DNA of 44,749 bases from an uncultured Christensenella sp. (GTDB taxonomy: Bacteria > Bacillota > Clostridia > Christensenellales > Borkfalkiaceae): positions 1 to 44,749 of the forward strand of contig CAJTNY010000012.1 of assembly GCA_910577875.1 (NCBI GenBank), given 5' to 3'. Position 1 is the stretch's first letter. Every line of letters begins with the position of its first letter. Positions 15,957 through 24,026 of the stretch are shown here, piece by piece. The notes under the pieces were generated by a model. The model ran no database searches, was not told where the DNA came from, and worked only from the letters and a program-made list of their open reading frames with translations. A program made the position numbers and the translations under genes.

Positions 15957-17510
15957 TTATTTTATAAGCGATTTGCCTGTCATTTCTTCGGGAACGGGCA
16001 AGCCCATAATCGTAAGGAGTGTGGGTGCAAGGTCTGCAAGAACGCCGTCGGTGCGCAATTGAACGTCTTTGTATTTATCCGATACGAGAACGACGGGCAC
16101 GGGGTTAGTTGTGTGCGCCGTAAACGGCGAACCGTCTTCCGATAAGAGTTTATCCGCGTTTCCGTGGTCTGCGGTGAGCAGAGCCGAACCGCCCATTTCG
16201 AGAATTTTATCCGTCACTTTTTTAACACATTCGTCAACCGTGCCTACGGCTTTGACCGCCGCAGGAATAACTCCGGTATGCCCGACCATATCGCAGTTGG
16301 CATAGTTTAAAATAATTACGTCGAATTCTCCGCTGTCGAGTTCTTCCAAAACTTTATCTGTAACCTGATAAGCGCTCATTTCAGGCTGTAAATCGTATGT
16401 CGCAACCTTGGGAGATGGGATAAGGTCGCGCACTTCGTTTTCGTTAGGTTGTTCTATGCCGCCGTTGAAAAAGAAAGTTACGTGCGCGTATTTTTCCGTT
16501 TCGGCAATTCTTAGCTGTTTCTTGCCGAGTTTTGCAAGGTATTCGCCGAGCGTGTTAGACATGGAAGTTTTCGGGAACGCGATATTAAGACCTTCGAACA
16601 GCGCGTCATAGACGGTAAAACATACATAGACGGGATTAAGGAAACCTGTCTTTCTTTCAAAAGCCGTACCCTTGGGAACGATGAATTGTTTCTGCGAAAC
16701 CGCGCGCGTAATCTCTCTTGCGCGGTCGGGACGGAAATTGAAGCATATGATGCTGTCGCCGTTTTCTATAAGTCCGACGGGTTTGCCGTTTTCGAAAACT
16801 TTCGTCGGTTTTATAAATTCGTCGGTAACGCCCGTCGAATAACTGTCTTCAACTGCTTTTACGGGGTCGGAACACTCAACGCCCGTACCGAGCGTGAGCA
16901 TGTCGTAAGCCTGTTCAATGCGGTCCCAGTTATTGTCGCGGTCCATAGCGTAATATCTTCCGCAGACGGAAGCTATCTTTCCTATTCCGACTTTGTTTAT
17001 TTCACTTTGCAACGCGCGTATAAAGTCTGCACCAAAAGTGGGGGAAACGTCTCTGCCGTCCATAAAGCAGTGAACGTAACATTCTTTAAGCCCGCGTGAT
17101 TTAGCCATTTCCAAAAGCGCATAAAGGTGGGTTATGTGGCTGTGAACACCGCCGTCGGATAAAAGCCCGTAAAAGTGGAGCTTTTTGCCTTTGTTTTTAG
17201 CGTTGTCCATTGCCTTTATAAGTGCGGTATTTTCAAAAAAATCGCCGTCGGATATTGCCTTTGTTATTTTGGTCAGGTCCTGATAAACTATTCTGCCCGC
17301 TCCCATATTGAGATGTCCGACTTCGCTGTTGCCCATTTGCCCATCGGGAAGACCGACGCTCATTCCGCTCGCGCCGAGCGAAGAAGAAGGGTATTTTTTT
17401 ATAAGCGCGTTTACGTTTGCGCTTCCGTTTACGGAAATAGCGTTGCCGTTATTCGCATCTGCAAGACCGTAACCGTCCATAATGATTAATGCATAAGGAA
17501 TTTTTTTCAT
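15957..17510 (-). CDS. gpmI: 2,3-bisphosphoglycerate-independent phosphoglycerate mutase
   Basis: Glycolytic enzyme that interconverts 3- and 2-phosphoglycerate using two Mn ions. The 517-residue product is of family length. MDGYGLADANNGNAI (11-25) carries the first metal-binding Asp, Ser62 in QMGNSEVGHLNMGAGR is the phosphorylated serine, HCFMDGRDV and TADHGNAD are further metal/substrate blocks. An AAGGT ribosome-binding site precedes the ATG. In many Firmicutes gpmI follows tpiA directly; here about 1 kb of degraded sequence lies between them. Confidence 0.96.
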   Translation of the reverse strand: MKKIPYALIIMDGYGLADANNGNAISVNGSANVNALIKKYPSSSLGASGMSVGLPDGQMGNSEVGHLNMGAGRIVYQDLTKITKAISDGDFFENTALIKAMDNAKNKGKKLHFYGLLSDGGVHSHITHLYALLEMAKSRGLKECYVHCFMDGRDVSPTFGADFIRALQSEINKVGIGKIASVCGRYYAMDRDNNWDRIEQAYDMLTLGTGVECSDPVKAVEDSYSTGVTDEFIKPTKVFENGKPVGLIENGDSIICFNFRPDRAREITRAVSQKQFIVPKGTAFERKTGFLNPVYVCFTVYDALFEGLNIAFPKTSMSNTLGEYLAKLGKKQLRIAETEKYAHVTFFFNGGIEQPNENEVRDLIPSPKVATYDLQPEMSAYQVTDKVLEELDSGEFDVIILNYANCDMVGHTGVIPAAVKAVGTVDECVKKVTDKILEMGGSALLTADHGNADKLLSEDGSPFTAHTTNPVPVVLVSDKYKDVQLRTDGVLADLAPTLLTIMGLPVPEEMTGKSLIK

Positions 17511-17650
17511 TTAAATTTACCTTCTTTAAATATTTTTTTTATTATAACTCATTGCGGTAGAATATTGCAAGCGTAAATAAATATTTCAAATTATTTTATA
17601 TATTTAAAAGTTGCAATAAGTATGATACTGTAAATAAAAAGGGGTAAAAT

Positions 17651-17797
17651 ATGAAACGCGCATTGGAATTTGTGGTTTTGACCGTTATTACGGTTGCTAT
17701 TGCCGCAATGTTTTTCGCTTGCAATAGCAACGCGGAGGTTGCGGGGCAATACGAGATGACTTCTGCCTCTGGCTTAATGAACGGTGTTTTACGATAA
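17651..17797 (+). CDS. Small lipoprotein-like ORF, possibly a remnant
   Basis: A 48-codon ORF preceded by AAGGGG at 7 nt. It has a basic start (MKRALEF), a hydrophobic segment and a lipobox-like FFAC (Cys24), followed by only 24 residues (NSNAEVAGQYEMTSASG...). The GQYEMTSASG stretch looks like the start of a larger secreted domain, so the gene may be truncated. A strong terminator follows within 20 nt, so the unit is organised like an intact gene. It sits on the opposite strand to the glycolytic genes. Confidence 0.5.
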   Translation: MKRALEFVVLTVITVAIAAMFFACNSNAEVAGQYEMTSASGLMNGVLR

Positions 17798-17817
17798 CTC
17801 TTGAAAAAACGGTAAAG

Positions 17818-17850
17818 AAAGCTCTCAAACAATTTGTTCGAGAGCTTTTT
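17818..17850 (+). terminator. Terminator after the small lipoprotein-like ORF
   Basis: Stem gctctc plus aacaa paired with ttgtt plus gagagc, with one A-C mismatch, flanked by AAA and TTTTT. The same stem has a T-rich tail on minus. Confidence 0.75.
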
Positions 17851-17883
17851 AAATACACATTATTTACAAATATAAATTGAAAT

Positions 17884-18165
17884 TCAACTACTATACCCTG
17901 CGTATAGGGTGTACGAAATCGGGCAAGCGTATAAGCGAAATAAAATTAAATCCGTGTATTCAAAATACCCGTCGATTATGTGTGAGCCTTTATAACTCAT
18001 TTTGATAGTAAATGCTATTGCATACAAAAGCCCTATCGAATCTTTATACTCGCCGTTTTCATCGTTACCGCAATGTAATTCATTTTTCGGAACGGTTACG
18101 ATAGACGGCTTTTTTGCCGGCATATAAAATTCTTTGTATTCTTTCTTATAATCGAATGCCGTTTT
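17884..18165 (-). pseudogene. Remnant of a GyrI-like small-molecule-binding domain protein
   Basis: The minus strand encodes FDYKKEYKEFYMPAKKP, then SIVTVPK, then GEYKDSIGLLYAIAFTIKMSYKG and IDGYFEY, the N-terminal half of the GyrI-like domain proteins common in Firmicutes. Three lesions are visible. No start codon exists before TAFDYKKE (an upstream in-frame TAG, then AAG where a start would be expected). After VPK near 18084 the conserved MNYIAV is readable only in another frame (ATG AAT TAC ATT GCG GTA), showing a one-base shift, and the following G/P-rich stretch is missing. Homology stops after FEY near 17956 and the rest of the domain is lost. Clearly a decayed gene. Confidence 0.85.
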
Positions 18166-18551
18166 CTTTCTCTGCTAAATTGAAATTTGGCGGCGTGTCG
18201 CCGCAGTCGTGTATCTTTATTGCCAAACCGCTTAACTGACTTCGTTGCACGTAGAATTGATATTTATATTACATTAAAATTAAACTTTTTTTGAACTCAT
18301 TAAAACATTCTTTGCATATCCATTGAGTTTGTCCTGTCTCTTCATACATACATAATATCACGAAAAATTAAATAACGCAACATATTGAATTTTGCTGGAT
18401 ATATAAAACATATCCATATCTCACTATGCATAGTTTGTCCACGAAAAAAGTGTAGAAAAGGCATAGCCTAACGCTATGCCTAAATTTTTTTATTTGCGTC
18501 TTATTAAATTCCCTATGGTAACTACGGTAAAAACCGCCCTCTTTTTTAGGG
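18166..18551. other. Intergenic stretch between the GyrI-like remnant and tpiA
   Basis: No convincing gene. It holds a GGCGGC/GCCGCC-type small inverted repeat near 18190-18206, a tiny minus-strand ORF of 25 codons with a CKEC pair near 18270-18350 (too short and without a ribosome-binding site), and the terminator hairpin at 18459-18481. It looks like decayed sequence. Confidence 0.6.
18459..18481. terminator. Terminator hairpin downstream of tpiA
   Basis: A 9-bp stem (aggcatagc / gctatgcct) with a 5-nt loop. On plus it is followed by aaattttttt; on minus it is followed by TTTTCTACACTTTTTT, about 70 nt past the tpiA stop. Confidence 0.7.
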
Positions 18552-19298
18552 TTATTTGTCGTAATTTACTATTGTTGCAAAATCAAGTTTGAGCGAAGCG
18601 CCGCCAATCAGTCCGCCGTCTATGTCGGGTTGAGCCATAAGTCCTTTGCAATTGCCTGCGTTCATACTTCCGCCGTACTGGATTATAACTTTTTTCGCGC
18701 ACTCGGGGCAGAACAGTTCACCGATTTTTCTGCGGATAAATGCAATCGTTTCCTGTGCTTGTTCGTCGGTTGCGGTCCTGCCGGTGCCTATTGCCCATAC
18801 GGGTTCGTAAGCTATAACTACTTTGGATATATCGTCAACACCTTTCAGTCCTTCGGTAAGCTGTCTTGAAAGGACGTTTTCGGTAGAACCGTTTTCACGT
18901 TCCTCTAAAAGTTCGCCAATGCAGACGATAGGAGTAAGTTTCGCGTCGAGCGCCGCAAGCGTACGTTTATTTACTGTTTCGTCTGTTTCGCCGAAATATT
19001 GTCTTCTTTCGCTATGTCCGATTATTACGTATTCGACGCCGTATTCTTTGAGCATATCCGCGGAAATCTCGCCTGTATATGCTCCCGATTTTGCCCAGTG
19101 TACGTTTTCCGCGCCGATTTTTATGTTCGTGCCTTCTGCTGCTTTAATCATTTCTGGAATTAATATTGCGGGAACGCAAAGCGCAACGTCGCAGTTTGCG
19201 TCCTTTACGAGAGGGGCAAGTTCTTTTATAAGTTTTTTACCGCTCTCTGCGGTCATATTCATTTTCCAGTTGCCTGCTATAAATGCTTTTCTTGACAT
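18552..19298 (-). CDS. tpiA: Triosephosphate isomerase
   Basis: Interconverts DHAP and glyceraldehyde 3-phosphate. The 248-residue TIM barrel shows the active-site Lys12 (AGNWKMN), the catalytic His in YVIIGHSERRQYFGE, the catalytic Glu in AYEPVWAIGTG, and the phosphate-binding IQYGGSMNAGN and GGLIGGASL loops. It is downstream of pgk but separated by a strong terminator, so it probably has its own promoter. A GGAGAT ribosome-binding site precedes the ATG. Confidence 0.97.
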   Translation of the reverse strand: MSRKAFIAGNWKMNMTAESGKKLIKELAPLVKDANCDVALCVPAILIPEMIKAAEGTNIKIGAENVHWAKSGAYTGEISADMLKEYGVEYVIIGHSERRQYFGETDETVNKRTLAALDAKLTPIVCIGELLEERENGSTENVLSRQLTEGLKGVDDISKVVIAYEPVWAIGTGRTATDEQAQETIAFIRRKIGELFCPECAKKVIIQYGGSMNAGNCKGLMAQPDIDGGLIGGASLKLDFATIVNYDK

Positions 19299-19380
19299 AA
19301 TTCTATCTCCTGAAATTTTTATATTAATTATTATAACACCCGCTTATAAAAATGGCAAACGGGTAAGACCGAATTTATAA

Positions 19381-19409
19381 AAAAGTCTTGCGTTTGACGC
19401 AAGACTTTT
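19381..19409. terminator. Terminator between pgk and tpiA
   Basis: A 12-bp perfect stem (aaaagtcttgcg / cgcaagactttt) with a 5-nt loop, extended by A/T tracts on both sides. On minus it follows the pgk stop by 13 nt and is followed by TTATAAATTC. Confidence 0.85.
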
Positions 19410-19422
19410 TTAAATTTTCTAT

Positions 19423-20733
19423 TTAATTTTTTTCGTTAAGACAAGCGATACCGGGGAGAACTTTGCCTTCGAACAGTTCGAGCGATGCTCCGCCGCCGGT
19501 GGAGATGTGTGTGACTTTATCTGCGAAACCGAGCTGCTGAATAGCCGCTGCGCTGTCTCCGCCGCCGATAATGGTAGTGCATTTGCCGTAAACGTCTGCA
19601 AGAGCCTGTGCTACCGCAATCGTGCCTTTCGCAAGGGTGGGGTTCTCGAACACGCCCATAGGACCGTTCCAGATGACTGCCTTTGCCGAAGCGACTTTTT
19701 CAGCGTAAAGCTTTCTCGTCCTTTCGCCTATGTCCATACCCATTTTGTCTGCGGGAATTTTATCGGAATCGACGGTTGTTACTTCGATTGCTCCGTCTAT
19801 GGGTTCGGGGAAATGCGTCGTGACGACCGTATCGACGGGAAGAAGAAGTTCTTTGCCCGCTTTTTCTGCTTTTGCAAGCATTTCTTTGCAGTAATCTATC
19901 TTTTCTTCATCGAGAAGGGAGGTGCCGACTTCGTATCCTTTTGCTTTGAGGAACGTGTAAGCCATTCCGCCGCCGATTATGAGGGTGTCGCATTTTTCAA
20001 GGAGATTTGAAATTACATTGAGTTTATCCGCGACCTTCGCTCCGCCGAGAATAGCGACGAAAGGATGTTTGGGATTTTCGAGAGTATCCGCCATTACGGA
20101 AAGTTCCTTTTCAATAAGGAAGCCGCAGACCGCAGTTTTGATAATTCCGTATTCAACGATAGCGGCGGTGGATGCGTGGGAGCGGTGAGCGGTGCCGAAC
20201 GCGTCGTTTACATAAATTTCGGCGTCGTATGCAAGCTCTTTACAGAACGTTTCGTCTTTCTTTTCCTCTTCCCAGTGAAAACGGAGATTTTCCAAAAGCA
20301 CAGCTTCTCCGCATTTGAGATTGTCGCGCTTAGCCTTTGCGTCAGGGCCGACTACGTCGCAAGCAAAAGTTACTTTGCCGCCTAAAAGTTCGTTAAGTCT
20401 TTTTGCTACGGGAGCAAGCGTAAGTTTTTTGGGTTCATCCGCTTTCGCCTTTGCTATAATTGCTTCGGCTGTTGTTTCGCCTGCGTCAACTTTTTTCTTA
20501 TCCTTTTTGTTGAGTTTCACTTCCGACGAAAAAATGGAGTGAGGCTTCCCCATATGCGAACAGAGCGTAACTTTCGCGCCGTTCTCCAAAAGGTATTTAA
20601 TGGTAGGCAAAGCGCCGTTTATTCTGTTTTCGTCGGTGATAACGCCGTCTTTCATAGGAACGTTGAAGTCACAGCGTACAAGCACCTTTTTGCCGTATAA
20701 ATCTTTGAGGTCTTTTACGGACATTTTATTCAT
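19423..20733 (-). CDS. pgk: Phosphoglycerate kinase with an internal insertion
   Basis: Makes ATP from 1,3-bisphosphoglycerate. The N-terminal block VLVRCDFNVPMKDG, AILGGAKVADKL, the nucleotide-binding GPMGVFE and the C-terminal GGGDSAAAI, HISTGGGASLE blocks are all present. The product is 436 residues, about 35-40 longer than usual. The extra residues lie near 62-97 between SHMGKPHS and KKLTLAPVAKRL and include a Lys-rich KLNKKDKKK stretch. A strong AAAGGAG precedes the ATG. gapA, often the gene upstream, is not adjacent here. Confidence 0.96.
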   Translation of the reverse strand: MNKMSVKDLKDLYGKKVLVRCDFNVPMKDGVITDENRINGALPTIKYLLENGAKVTLCSHMGKPHSIFSSEVKLNKKDKKKVDAGETTAEAIIAKAKADEPKKLTLAPVAKRLNELLGGKVTFACDVVGPDAKAKRDNLKCGEAVLLENLRFHWEEEKKDETFCKELAYDAEIYVNDAFGTAHRSHASTAAIVEYGIIKTAVCGFLIEKELSVMADTLENPKHPFVAILGGAKVADKLNVISNLLEKCDTLIIGGGMAYTFLKAKGYEVGTSLLDEEKIDYCKEMLAKAEKAGKELLLPVDTVVTTHFPEPIDGAIEVTTVDSDKIPADKMGMDIGERTRKLYAEKVASAKAVIWNGPMGVFENPTLAKGTIAVAQALADVYGKCTTIIGGGDSAAAIQQLGFADKVTHISTGGGASLELFEGKVLPGIACLNEKN

Positions 20734-20828
20734 TGTTAAAAAAGCTCCTTTAAATAAATATTTTTTTACTTAATCATTATAATTTAATTGTAAATAAATG
20801 TCAATGAAATTACTATAATTGAGTTTTT

Positions 20829-20857
20829 TTCACCGAGTTTTAATTTTTTCTTCACCG
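20829..20857 (+). repeat. Direct repeat TTCACCG x2 upstream of the HtrA-like gene
   Basis: TTCACCG occurs at 20829-20835 and 20851-20857, 22 nt apart (about two helical turns), each preceded by a run of T. It lies just before the -35 box at 20873 and could be an activator site. Confidence 0.4.
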
Positions 20858-20872
20858 CAATAAAATAATCGT

Positions 20873-20901
20873 TTGATTATATTTTAATATATGGCTATAA
20901 T
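20873..20901 (+). promoter_or_regulatory. Promoter of the HtrA-like lipoprotein gene
   Basis: TTGATT (20873-20878), 17-nt spacer, TATAAT (20896-20901). Transcription would begin near 20908, directly at the AAAGGAG ribosome-binding site (20907-20913). Confidence 0.75.
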
Positions 20902-20924
20902 TTATTAAAGGAGTTTTGACGAAA

Positions 20925-22031
20925 ATGAATTTAAAACGCTTATTGCCTGTATTGTTATCATTGACGGCGTTGATTGCTGTACCGTTTACGGGCTGTTCTT
21001 CTGATAAAGAGAACAAAAACGACGGCAACAGAATCGTGTCTTATATTTCCGAAGCAAAGTCGGTTTACAGTTCGACTGCAGACGTTGTGGAAGCCGTCGC
21101 GGATACTGTGGTCGAAATCAGCACGGAAACCGTAAAAACACAGTGGGGGCAACAGTATATCGTCTCAGGCGCGGGCAGCGGAGTTGTCGTAGGAGAAAAC
21201 GGGAATACCTATTATATAATTACGAACAATCACGTAATAGAAGGGGCGAGCGAAATCTCGGTTACCACGCGTTCGGGAGTTTCGTATTCCGCTGAGCTAT
21301 TGTCATCCGATGATTCAGCAGATATCGCTGTCATTACAGTAGTTTCCCGAACTACGCTTGAATTGGCTGTATGGGGCGACAGCGATAATCTGAGAACCGG
21401 AGAGGACTTAATCGCGATAGGAAACCCTATGGGCAGTCTCGGCGGTACTGTTACAAAGGGAATACTTTCGGCAAAAGACCGAATCATAAACGTAGGCAAT
21501 TATGCTATGACGCTTTTACAGACCGATACGGCTATAAATCCTGGGAATTCGGGCGGAGGTCTGTTCAATATGCGCGGAGAGCTTATAGGGGTTGTGAACG
21601 CTAAAACTACCGACGAGGAAATCGAAGGCATATGTTTTGCTATACCCGCGAATACCGCGAGGAAAGTTTATAACGACCTTGTGCAGTACGGATATATTTA
21701 CGGTAGAGCTACGCTCGGATTGACTCTCTCGGAGGGGGCTTTGGCTGCGGGCGGAATAAACTCTCAGTCGCAATCGGTTGTTTACGTAAAGGATGCAGGC
21801 GATTCTCCCGAAAATACTTTCGAGAAGTATGACAGAATATATTCGCTTAACGGTGTTAAGATTTCAACAGTACTCGAATACAATATAGCTATGTCAAAAA
21901 TAACCGCGGGTGAAACCGTCGCGGTCGAGGTGTACCGCGGCAGAGAAACTCAGGGGTATTTCGGGAGCAATATAACTTTTGATACCGAACTCACTTCGTT
22001 TAATGTTAGAACATCGCAGTACGGAGCATAA
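20925..22031 (+). CDS. HtrA/DegP-like lipid-anchored serine protease
   Basis: Envelope quality-control protease, 368 residues from the ATG at 20925 (the in-frame TTG at 20916 is only 2 nt from the ribosome-binding site). The signal ends in the lipobox FTGC (Cys24), unlike most Gram-positive HtrA proteins, which have a membrane helix. The triad is His103 (TNNHVIEGA), Asp133 (SADIAVITV) and Ser209 (NPGNSGGGLFN), with IAIGNPMG before it. A single C-terminal PDZ domain (about 270-355) contains NTFEKYDRIYSLNGVKI. It is transcribed alone between its own promoter and terminator. Confidence 0.93.
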   Translation: MNLKRLLPVLLSLTALIAVPFTGCSSDKENKNDGNRIVSYISEAKSVYSSTADVVEAVADTVVEISTETVKTQWGQQYIVSGAGSGVVVGENGNTYYIITNNHVIEGASEISVTTRSGVSYSAELLSSDDSADIAVITVVSRTTLELAVWGDSDNLRTGEDLIAIGNPMGSLGGTVTKGILSAKDRIINVGNYAMTLLQTDTAINPGNSGGGLFNMRGELIGVVNAKTTDEEIEGICFAIPANTARKVYNDLVQYGYIYGRATLGLTLSEGALAAGGINSQSQSVVYVKDAGDSPENTFEKYDRIYSLNGVKISTVLEYNIAMSKITAGETVAVEVYRGRETQGYFGSNITFDTELTSFNVRTSQYGA

Positions 22032-22039
22032 TATAAAAG

Positions 22040-22070
22040 AAGCGGAAACGGCGGGGAAGCTATTCCGCTT
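22040..22070 (+). terminator. Terminator of the HtrA-like gene
   Basis: An 8-bp stem (aagcggaa / ttccgctt) with a 15-nt loop, followed by tattttttt, 9 nt after the stop. Confidence 0.8.
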
Positions 22071-22087
22071 TATTTTTTTAAAATGAG

Positions 22088-22116
22088 TTGAATAAAATAT
22101 AATTCTATGTTATAAT
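22088..22116 (+). promoter_or_regulatory. Promoter of tyrA abutting the start codon
   Basis: TTGAAT (22088-22093), 17-nt spacer, TATAAT (22111-22116). Only 6 nt separate the -10 box from the ATG at 22123, so transcription should start at or next to the A of the start codon. No ribosome-binding site is present. Confidence 0.7.
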
Positions 22117-22122
22117 TGCCGT

Positions 22123-22974
22123 ATGAACATTTGTGTTGCAGGTCTCGGACTTATAGGCGGTTCGATGTGTATGGCTTTGAAACGGGCGGGACGTTCGGTG
22201 TTCGGCTGGAATCGTTCTAAAAAGCCGTCAGAATACGCTTTGAATAACGGAATAATAGACGGTGTTGCAAACAATTTTTTGAATTTCGACGCGGTTTTCG
22301 TCGCGCTTCCGCCGGAGGCGATAATAGAATTTATCGATTCGAATAAATTTAAAGACGGCGCCGTCGTCGCTGATATTTGCGGAGTAAAGAAATATATAGA
22401 GAATGAAGTTTATTCCCGCAAACGCAATTTCAGGTACGTTGGCTGTCATCCTATGGCGGGTAAAGAGGTTTCTGGAATAGAAAACGCCTGCGCCGATTTA
22501 TTCGACAAAGCGAGTATGGTTATTACGTCCGACAGCAGGACTGATAAGGACGCGCTTGAAATTATCGTTTCCCTTACTAAAGAAATGGGTTTTAAATATA
22601 TGGTCGGATGTACAGCCGAAACACACGACAGAAAGATAGCGTACACTTCCCAGCTTGCACACATCGTTTCGAATGCTTACGTTAAAGACGACGAGATAAA
22701 TGGTTGTATAGGATTTACGGGCGGAAGCTTTCAGGATATGACGAGAATAGCCGGCGTCGACGAAAACGTATGGGCTTCCTTGTATCTTAATAATGCAGTA
22801 AATCTGTCGGAAAAAATCAGCGGACTTATAAGCGCACTCGGCGAGATACAGTCGGCTATCGACTGTAACGAAAGGGAAAAACTGCTTATCTTGTTGCGAG
22901 AAGGCAGACTGCGTTTCGATAGCGGTAAAAATTTAGCGCCGCAAACCGATATTTTTGTAAAAAAATTGAAGTAA
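22123..22974 (+). CDS. tyrA: Prephenate dehydrogenase
   Basis: NAD(P)-dependent oxidative decarboxylation of prephenate to 4-hydroxyphenylpyruvate in tyrosine synthesis. The 283-residue protein opens with the Rossmann motif GLGLIGGSMCMALKR and has VFVALPPEA, DICGVKKYI, GCHPMAGKEVSGIENA, and the His of TSQLAHIVSNA, with TGGSFQDMTRIA. No ACT or chorismate mutase domain is present. It is the first gene of a run tyrA-DUF1934-MBL-rho-obgE. The mRNA is predicted to be leaderless. Confidence 0.94.
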   Translation: MNICVAGLGLIGGSMCMALKRAGRSVFGWNRSKKPSEYALNNGIIDGVANNFLNFDAVFVALPPEAIIEFIDSNKFKDGAVVADICGVKKYIENEVYSRKRNFRYVGCHPMAGKEVSGIENACADLFDKASMVITSDSRTDKDALEIIVSLTKEMGFKYMVGCTAETHDRKIAYTSQLAHIVSNAYVKDDEINGCIGFTGGSFQDMTRIAGVDENVWASLYLNNAVNLSEKISGLISALGEIQSAIDCNEREKLLILLREGRLRFDSGKNLAPQTDIFVKKLK

Positions 22975-22995
22975 TTTTAAAGAATATGTGTTATA

Positions 22996-23379
22996 ATGAG
23001 TTTATATAAGATAAATATCCGTTCTGCGGGAAACGGCTGGACGGAAAATGTTTCAACCGACGGAACTGTAACGGAAGATGGTGGTAAAACCTGTATACGT
23101 TACAATTTAGACGGCGACGAATGTAGTTTCACTTTGTATAACGGAAAAGCCGTGCAGGAAAGAATAGGCGTTCAGCGCGTTAAAATAACTTTTTCGGAAG
23201 GCGAAAAAACCGAGTGTTCGATAGGATACGGCGGTTTCTCGGGCGTTTATGAGATATTTACGCAACGCTTAAAATTTGTTTTCGGCAAGGGCGGATACGG
23301 AGTTTCGCTCGAATATATCAACGGTTCCTCGGAGGAAGCAGTTAAATTAACGTTTACGGCGGTAAAAAAAGGAAATTGA
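22996..23379 (+). CDS. DUF1934 (YwiB-like) beta-barrel protein
   Basis: A 127-residue beta-rich protein of unknown role. The order of strands and the blocks GKTCIRYNLD, VQRVKITFSEGEK and GVSLEYINGSSEEAVKLTF fit DUF1934, a lipocalin-like fold found in Firmicutes, but similarity by eye is moderate. The ATG has no clear ribosome-binding site, and a TATAAT sequence overlaps it (22992-22997). It ends 1 nt before the MBL-fold gene. The function is not known. Confidence 0.65.
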   Translation: MSLYKINIRSAGNGWTENVSTDGTVTEDGGKTCIRYNLDGDECSFTLYNGKAVQERIGVQRVKITFSEGEKTECSIGYGGFSGVYEIFTQRLKFVFGKGGYGVSLEYINGSSEEAVKLTFTAVKKGN

Positions 23380-23380
23380 A

Positions 23381-24025
23381 ATGAAAATAGAGTACTTAGG
23401 ACATTCTTGCTTTAAGCTTACGGAAAGCACGGGGACTTCGGTTGTCTGCGACCCTTACGACCCGTCGGTGGGCTATGAAATGCCTCGGCTGACCGCCGAC
23501 GCAGTGACGGTGTCCCATAAACATTACGACCACGACTATATAAATGCCGTGGACGGCAGTCCGACGGTTATAGACAGAGAGTGCAGTCAGGATTTGTCAG
23601 GCGTAGAAATAAACGCAATAAAAAGTTTTCACGACGGACAGCGCGGAAAGGCGCGCGGCGAGAACGTGATATTCAAATTCCGTATGGACGGAATAGATAT
23701 TTGCCATCTCGGCGATTTGGGCGAAGCTTGTTCGTCGGAACTTATTGACCTGCTTCTTCCCGTAAATGTTCTGCTGATTCCCGTCGGCGGAACATATACC
23801 ATAGACGCGGAAATGGCTAAGGAATACGTCGACAGGATTATGCCCGACGTGGTTATTCCTATGCATTACCGAGAGAAGGGCTGTACGCTCGATATAGATA
23901 AGGTGGACGAGTTTATCGGTCTTTTCGATAAAGAATGCGTTGAAGAAATAGACGGCGGAGAACTCGAACTTATGCGTAGCGATTTGAGCGGCGATACGAA
24001 AGTGATAGTGTTCAGGAGGCGTTGA
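23381..24025 (+). CDS. MBL-fold metal-dependent hydrolase
   Basis: Zinc hydrolase of the metallo-beta-lactamase superfamily, 214 residues. It opens with MKIEYLGHSCFKL as in UlaG/UPF0173-type members, followed by the metal-binding TVSHKHYDHDYI (HxHxDH-like: SHKHYDHD), HLGDLG and the C-terminal MPDVVIPMHYRE with the last His. Substrate unknown; the L-ascorbate-6-phosphate lactonase UlaG and UPF0173 proteins are the nearest types. It is tightly packed with DUF1934 upstream and rho downstream. Confidence 0.88.
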   Translation: MKIEYLGHSCFKLTESTGTSVVCDPYDPSVGYEMPRLTADAVTVSHKHYDHDYINAVDGSPTVIDRECSQDLSGVEINAIKSFHDGQRGKARGENVIFKFRMDGIDICHLGDLGEACSSELIDLLLPVNVLLIPVGGTYTIDAEMAKEYVDRIMPDVVIPMHYREKGCTLDIDKVDEFIGLFDKECVEEIDGGELELMRSDLSGDTKVIVFRRR

Positions 24026-24026
24026 C

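Noticed and set aside
17596..17832. A 78-codon minus-strand frame opposite the small lipoprotein-like ORF
   Set aside because: It runs antisense through a lipobox-containing ORF and a terminator, has no ribosome-binding site and no recognisable motif.
18270..18350. A 25-codon minus-strand ORF with a CKEC pair
   Set aside because: Too short, no ribosome-binding site, and surrounded by decayed sequence; it could be a fossil of a zinc-ribbon protein, but nothing more can be shown.
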